Origin: Trachythela sp. YZ-2020
Lineage: Eukaryota; Cnidaria; Anthozoa; Malacalcyonacea; Clavulariidae
Assembly: GCA_016169945.1 (NCBI GenBank)
Contig: JADLSH010000256.1
Coordinates: 248,001 to 312,000, forward strand
Direction of reading: 5' to 3'
DNA length: 64,000 nt
Shown piece after piece: positions 60,460-64,000 of this stretch (its first letter is position 1; each line of letters begins with the position of its first letter). Below the pieces are notes generated by a model, which saw only the letters and a program-made list of their open reading frames with translations, had not been told where the DNA came from and ran no database searches. The translations under genes were made by a program, and so were the position numbers.

Positions 60460-61175
60460 CGCTGGACAAGTATCCTGTCGAGTGTGATCTTTTCCACATC
60501 TGCTACAAGATCCTTTTCCTGAAGGATTTCCTTTTGAACTTTTTCCTGCTGAAAATTTCTTTGTCTGACTTTTGAAGTTTTTCCTTTGCCACCTTTGACT
60601 GAATGAATTTCCTTCTCACTTTCTTTGTTGATTTCTTTCATTTGTGCTTTGGAAATTTCATAAGCTTGAGCAATTTTTGTTGCTTTGTCCAACGTTAAGT
60701 CGTCTTCTCGTAATAATTTCTCCTGCACATCTTTAGAATTTGTTCCCAGAACAATTCTATCCTTTATCATATCATCAGGATCGTGGAAAGAGCAATCCTT
60801 GACTAAAAGTCTTAACTGTGTGATCCATTCTTCTAAAGGCTCTCGCACATCTTGGTTTCTCTCATAGAATAGCTTACGTTGCACTGTTGTATTCTTTCTT
60901 GGGTTGCAATATGCATCAAACATTTCAATCAGCTTGGCTGGCTTCATTTTGTCCTCTTCTGATAGAACATCACTCGAAACCCAAGCTCTACAAATATCTC
61001 TGCCTTTCTGGCCAATAGATATCAGGAAATATGCCGCTTTTTCAGATTCTTTCCATTTAGACGATTGAGGGCCATCAAAAACTAACAATATCAGTTCTTT
61101 CCATCTTGCCCAATTTTCGGCCAAACATCCATGATCAAAAACAAGCGGTCCTACATGTTTTTCTGCATTTGCCAT
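60460..61175 (-). pseudogene. Gypsy gag, one-base frame break before the zinc knuckles
   Basis: The start is ATG at 61173-61175, 54 bp after the 5' LTR. The first 200 codons form a retrotransposon gag capsid-like domain (WARWKELILLVF, LFYERNQDVREPLEEWITQL). In a 5-A run near 60571 the frame moves to that of pol. The two knuckles (CSRCGKDHTRQDTC and CFKCSKKGHFAQMC) are read only in the second frame. The first frame stays open to 60309 but gives nonsense. The break looks like a base loss rather than a programmed shift, because no standard slippery heptamer is in phase. Confidence 0.82.
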
Positions 61176-61229
61176 TCTAAAATATCATGTGATGTATTCT
61201 CTAATAGTTTCTTAACACACCTGACACCA

Positions 61230-61409
61230 TGTAATGTTTGGATGTCAAATCTCAAACGAGGATTCACACAGATTGAAACATCAAGAAGATAACAAAATAT
61301 AATTCAAAATGGTAGTCTCATTTTACAACGAAGGAGTCTCGAGCCCAGTCCTGGGGCCGACTTAAATATATGCTAATGATACAGGTACCCCAAGATAGCA
61401 TACATTACA
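61230..61409 (-). repeat. Gypsy 5' LTR
   Basis: 180 bp. On minus it begins TGTAATGTATGC and ends AACATTACA; it should carry the promoter of the element. Confidence 0.93.
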
Positions 61410-61654
61410 CCCGGCCTTAATTTAAAATAACCCACAGGCCCTAAGTGCATTGGGTGTAAAGTCCTTCTTAAGTCAAACTGGGGCTCGGGTCCCCCAGGGG
61501 CTCTTTCGAACAAGTTCCCATGGGTAAGTCAGCCTCGTTACCAAATAGATAGACAAAAGTTAAAAATCACTAGTTGAAAGGCAAAAAATAAGCCAACTTT
61601 CCCCTTGATCTCCTCCCTTTAACAGGGTAAAAGTACAAAAAGTAGAGGGTAAAA

Positions 61655-61795
61655 GTACAGGTCAGAGCGCTGCACCCGATTCAATTCCTGTCGGAGGACT
61701 TAGAGTTGCATTTTTCGCAGGCGTTCCCGTTCAGGTCTAAAATATTGTATATAATATTTCACTCGAAATATCCATCCACCTAAACCTTCTACAAT
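61655..61795 (+). repeat. tRNA-derived SINE, 5'-truncated copy
   Basis: Starts inside the tRNA-like module (AGAGCGCTGCACC, B-box GATTCAATTCC) and continues TTGCATTTTTCGCAGGCGTT to ATATCCATCCACCTAAACC, then unrelated sequence. Part of the anticodon arm is deleted. Confidence 0.72.
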
Positions 61796-62340
61796 GTAAA
61801 AGTACACTTGAGGGAGAGTATATTTTAATTTTATGAGTCACTTAACCCTTTAATTACAATGTGCCCTGTTTAATTCATTATTCTAACCTTGTTATGATGC
61901 AAGGCATGCTTTATAAAACCTAAAATTGAAACTCTGGAATTCAACAGAATTCAGCAGCTCATGTGTTGTTGCTGTTGACACAAATAATTCATTATATTGT
62001 ATGTAATCCCAATTTTCATTTTCCACCAAATTATTGTACCACAGCAAATGACAAATTGGCAGAGCTGGGCGGGTTACTCTGATTTGAGTAACTGAAGCAA
62101 GCATCATGTAAACAGCCACTAAGTTCTATAACAAGAAGTTCCTGAGTACTTTTCAGGAAAATGTAAGTTTAAAACATTACTTTACATTGCACTTCCTTGC
62201 AGCTTTAGGGTTGTTTGTTTAATTTTACTTAGGATTTAATATACCCTTGTGCATAAAATTTAAACTTGGCAAGTGGCAATGCACCCTATGTTGCAGACAA
62301 TACTGTTAATCAACGGCGAAGGGAAAAGTGTTGCACTTAA
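61796..62340. other. Candidate small exon at 62124-62162; otherwise no gene
   Basis: 62124-62162 is 39 bp open as FYNKKFLSTFQEN, preceded by CCACTAAG and followed by GTAAGT. It is phase 0 on both sides and so compatible with the candidate terminal exon at 63286. It is a short call and needs transcripts. Confidence 0.3.
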
Positions 62341-62741
62341 GGCCGGCCTCCACTTGTCGTACGTACGCACAATTGCACGCACGTATGTGTTTATACTTTC
62401 GTGAAATTTGATTGGTTAAAAACGTGACGACCGCACAGAAAGTAGAATACAGTTCTACTGTCATACGTACAAAAAGTTAGCCGCGACGGTCAAGATTAGC
62501 GATCATTTTCGGGTCACAGAGCACTGGCACGTACGGCCAGAGCGGCCGATTTTGCGCATGCTCTGTGACTCGAAAATGATCGCTAATCTTGACCGTCGCG
62601 GCTAACTTTTTGTACGTATGACAGTAGAACTGTATTCTACTTTCTGTGCGGCCGTCAAGTTTTTAACCAATCAAATTTCACGTAAGTACAAACACAACGT
62701 GCGTGCAATTGTGCGTACGTACGTGCAAGTGGAGCCCGGCC
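62341..62741. mobile_element. Foldback MITE with about 190-bp arms
   Basis: The arms are nearly perfect complements, from GGCCGGCCTCCACTTG (left) and CAAGTGGAGCCCGGCC (right) to a centre near 62545. Inside, GATTAGCGATCATTTTCG and CGGCTAACTTTTTGTACGT occur in both orientations. It is flanked by TTAA (left) and TTTA (right), suggesting a TTAA target with one change. No ORF. Confidence 0.85.
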
Positions 62742-63285
62742 TTTAGCCTATCAACCAAATTAGCACTGCCGTGAAGTCATCAAGAATGATGATTTACAAT
62801 GTTTCTGGCTTATTTTGTCAAAATGTCAATGACGCACTGATACAGAACTGCTCAGATTTGATATTTTGGCTGAAGTTAAATTTGTGACAAAGCATGCAGT
62901 TATGATGAGAATGTCCAATTATATATGTTAGAGTTTACCGGCAATGACTAAACATGGTACAAAAGTATACATAATGTGAATATCACTCAATATGTCCCTT
63001 CATGCATTTGTGTTACTATCAGACTTCTGCTAACTCCTAGCTAACTTTGTAAGATTGCAGTGTTTCCTTAATCTGAACTTTTAAAATGTTTTGGTTTCTT
63101 TTGCAAAAGAGATGTATTTGTTAAATGAGATTTGTCATTCGAATCTAGTATGTACAAAAAATAGTAGTATGACCTCAACAAACTTATGGCTGATATCTGA
63201 TGTGTAGATATCATAAGTGTATAACATAAGTAATGTTATTTCTTGGCAAAGAAAAACCTTTTTGCTTTCTTACTTAAATTAACAG

Positions 63286-63393
63286 ATCATCGAGGAAGTA
63301 AGGAGAGTAGTCTTGGGAATTGGAGGTTGGGAAGGTAGGGAAGAATTTAAGAAAGATTGTCTTCAATGGTTGACTGAAGAAATGAGACATTGA
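63286..63393 (+). CDS. Candidate terminal exon
   Basis: After a pyrimidine-rich tract ending TTAACAG, 35 codons are open to a TGA (IIEEVRRVVLGIGGWEG..., FKKDCLQWLTEEMRH). The composition looks coding. It joins in phase with the candidate exon at 62124-62162. No family recognised. It lies within the 10.7-kb segment, so it may belong to that element or to a captured host gene. Confidence 0.35.
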   Translation: MIEEVRRVVLGIGGWEGREEFKKDCLQWLTEEMRH

Positions 63394-63559
63394 TCGCATA
63401 TGCTGAATGGACTTCACCGCTTTTTAAGCTCTTAATCTACATATACTGTATATAGCCATCGTGTCTAACCAGAAATTGGCCTGACAAATATACTGTATAT
63501 AAATAGTTTCTAATTTGTAAATGCATGCTAATTATAGGAATTTTACAATGTCTTAAAAT

Positions 63560-63798
63560 TATTTTCTTTTACAATCAAACTTTCTCAGTAATAAAATAGC
63601 AAATTTTCTGAAGAAATTGTTTCTCACAAATTTCTTATATGAGAAAAAAATTGTATGAATTTCTTAAGAAAATTGTTCTTAAGAAAATGAGTAAGAAAAT
63701 TTTCTTATTATTCTCCCAAGAAAATTTGGACTTATTTTAAGAAATATTTCTTAAAATATGATTTTTTGCTTAAAATAAGAAAGTGATTTTTTGCTGTG
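63560..63798. repeat. Right arm rich in AAGAAAA/TTTTCTT words
   Basis: TTCTTAAGAAAATTGTTCTT, AAATTTTCTTATT and TTTAAGAAATATTTCTTAAA recur; ends in the terminal inverted repeat TGATTTTTTGCTGTG. Confidence 0.75.
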
Positions 63799-63800
63799 TA

Positions 63801-64000
63801 ATTACTGGTGTCCCTCCATAGGTTATTGGTGAGGACTTTAAAGCTTTCCGAGAAACAATTTATCATTGAAGGAATTTAGTTGAAGGGAGAATGATGTTTA
63901 AACCAAATTTATTATGGGGAAGCAGGACGTTACTAAGGGTCGCAGAAATAGGAAGCTCAAGCCATTTTCGGATACATTTTCCTGCGATGCTATCTAGTTT
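63801..64000 (-). pseudogene. R2-like LINE fragment, upstream part
   Basis: On minus it reads KLDSIAGKCIRKWLELP, then LLPHNKFGLNIILPSTKFLQ and, after two stops or a frame change, NNLWRDTSNY at the insertion edge. Aligned with the copy at 51000-51451 (RNKFGQSIYPPSVKF ... INELWKST), it is the piece that precedes the part at 53126 and below. It continues beyond the window. Confidence 0.68.

Larger units (their letters stand above)
57117..61409 (-). mobile_element. Ty3/Gypsy LTR retrotransposon, young, minus
   Basis: The 4293-bp element has two 180-bp LTRs that look identical, TGTAATG...CATTACA termini and a CCCGG 5-bp target duplication (57112-57116, 61410-61414). The primer-binding-like TGGTGTCAG follows the 5' LTR (61229 down) and a polypurine tract AAGGAAAGGGA precedes the 3' LTR. 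Coding order is gag, protease, RT, (RNase H missing), integrase. Three lesions are visible: a one-base loss in gag, a small deletion after the RT and loss of RNase H. Confidence 0.93.
53127..63798. mobile_element. 10,672-bp segment with terminal inverted repeats and TA flanks
   Basis: The left end starts CACAGCAAAAAATCA then TTTCTTA after one base; the right end on minus is the same with one difference in 23 bp. TA lies on both sides (53125-53126, 63799-63800). The R2-like LINE reading is continuous across the two flanks when one TA is kept, which supports a single insertion. Inside are motif-rich arms, a LINE, a Gypsy element, a SINE, a foldback and candidate exons. No transposase is recognised, so the class is open; TA duplication and CACAG ends would suit several DNA transposon groups. 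Confidence 0.68.

Noticed and set aside
60560..60580. Programmed -1 frameshift between Gypsy gag and pol
   Set aside because: The shift direction fits, but the in-phase codons do not form a standard slippery heptamer. The zinc knuckles, normally part of gag, are only in the downstream frame, and the upstream frame runs on for 87 codons of nonsense. A one-base loss is simpler.

Overview
This window is eukaryotic: AT-rich, with spliced coding exons, tRNA-derived SINEs and dense nested transposable elements. It carries no bacterial operons or ribosome binding sites. Penelope-like ends with hammerhead cores, SINEs with a conserved central domain, an ISL2EU-type DNA transposon and a divergent kinase family together suggest an early-branching metazoan, most likely a cnidarian. 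That assignment is inference.

Layout. 1-4710 is a broken BEL/Pao LTR retrotransposon (+), cut off by a 5'-truncated LINE (to about 5570). 8254-9098 is a back-to-back pair of Penelope-like ends with a 13-bp target-site duplication and two hammerhead-like ribozyme cores. 9.4-13.5 kb holds small foldback elements and tandem repeats (22-bp and 17-bp minisatellites). 13.96-22.04 kb is a run of LINEs: one on minus, a tail fragment on plus, and a near-complete but decayed plus-strand LINE whose ORF1 is SGNH-esterase-like. 22465-26899 is a TTAA-flanked element with a minus-strand LINE nested in it. 27592-38370 is a tandem array of a unit of about 0.99 kb, interrupted by a 4.93-kb ISL2EU-like transposon (27986-32916) and a 2.36-kb foldback element (34801-37164).

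The likely host sequence lies at 40.3-49 kb: candidate exons of a decayed minus-strand gene (40280-44703), head-to-head with a three-exon protein kinase gene (45170-48983, +). From 51 kb to the end, fragments of an R2-like LINE with a restriction-like endonuclease domain are split by a 10,672-bp segment (53127-63798). That segment has 23-bp terminal inverted repeats and TA flanks, and contains another LINE, a very young Ty3/Gypsy element (57117-61409, identical LTRs by eye, RNase H apparently missing), a SINE, a foldback and two candidate exons.

How the parts work together. Most coding capacity is mobile-element machinery, and nearly all of it is damaged. The ISL2EU-like element is the most complete system. 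Two convergent genes, SWIM-YqaJ nuclease and THAP-DDE transposase, both start inside roughly 930-bp inverted repeats, so they share a promoter and their first nine codons. It has a premature stop, two homopolymer frameshifts and a His in place of the first catalytic Asp. The kinase gene is the only intact-looking multi-exon gene. All identities and boundaries were read by eye; no alignment or database search was run.
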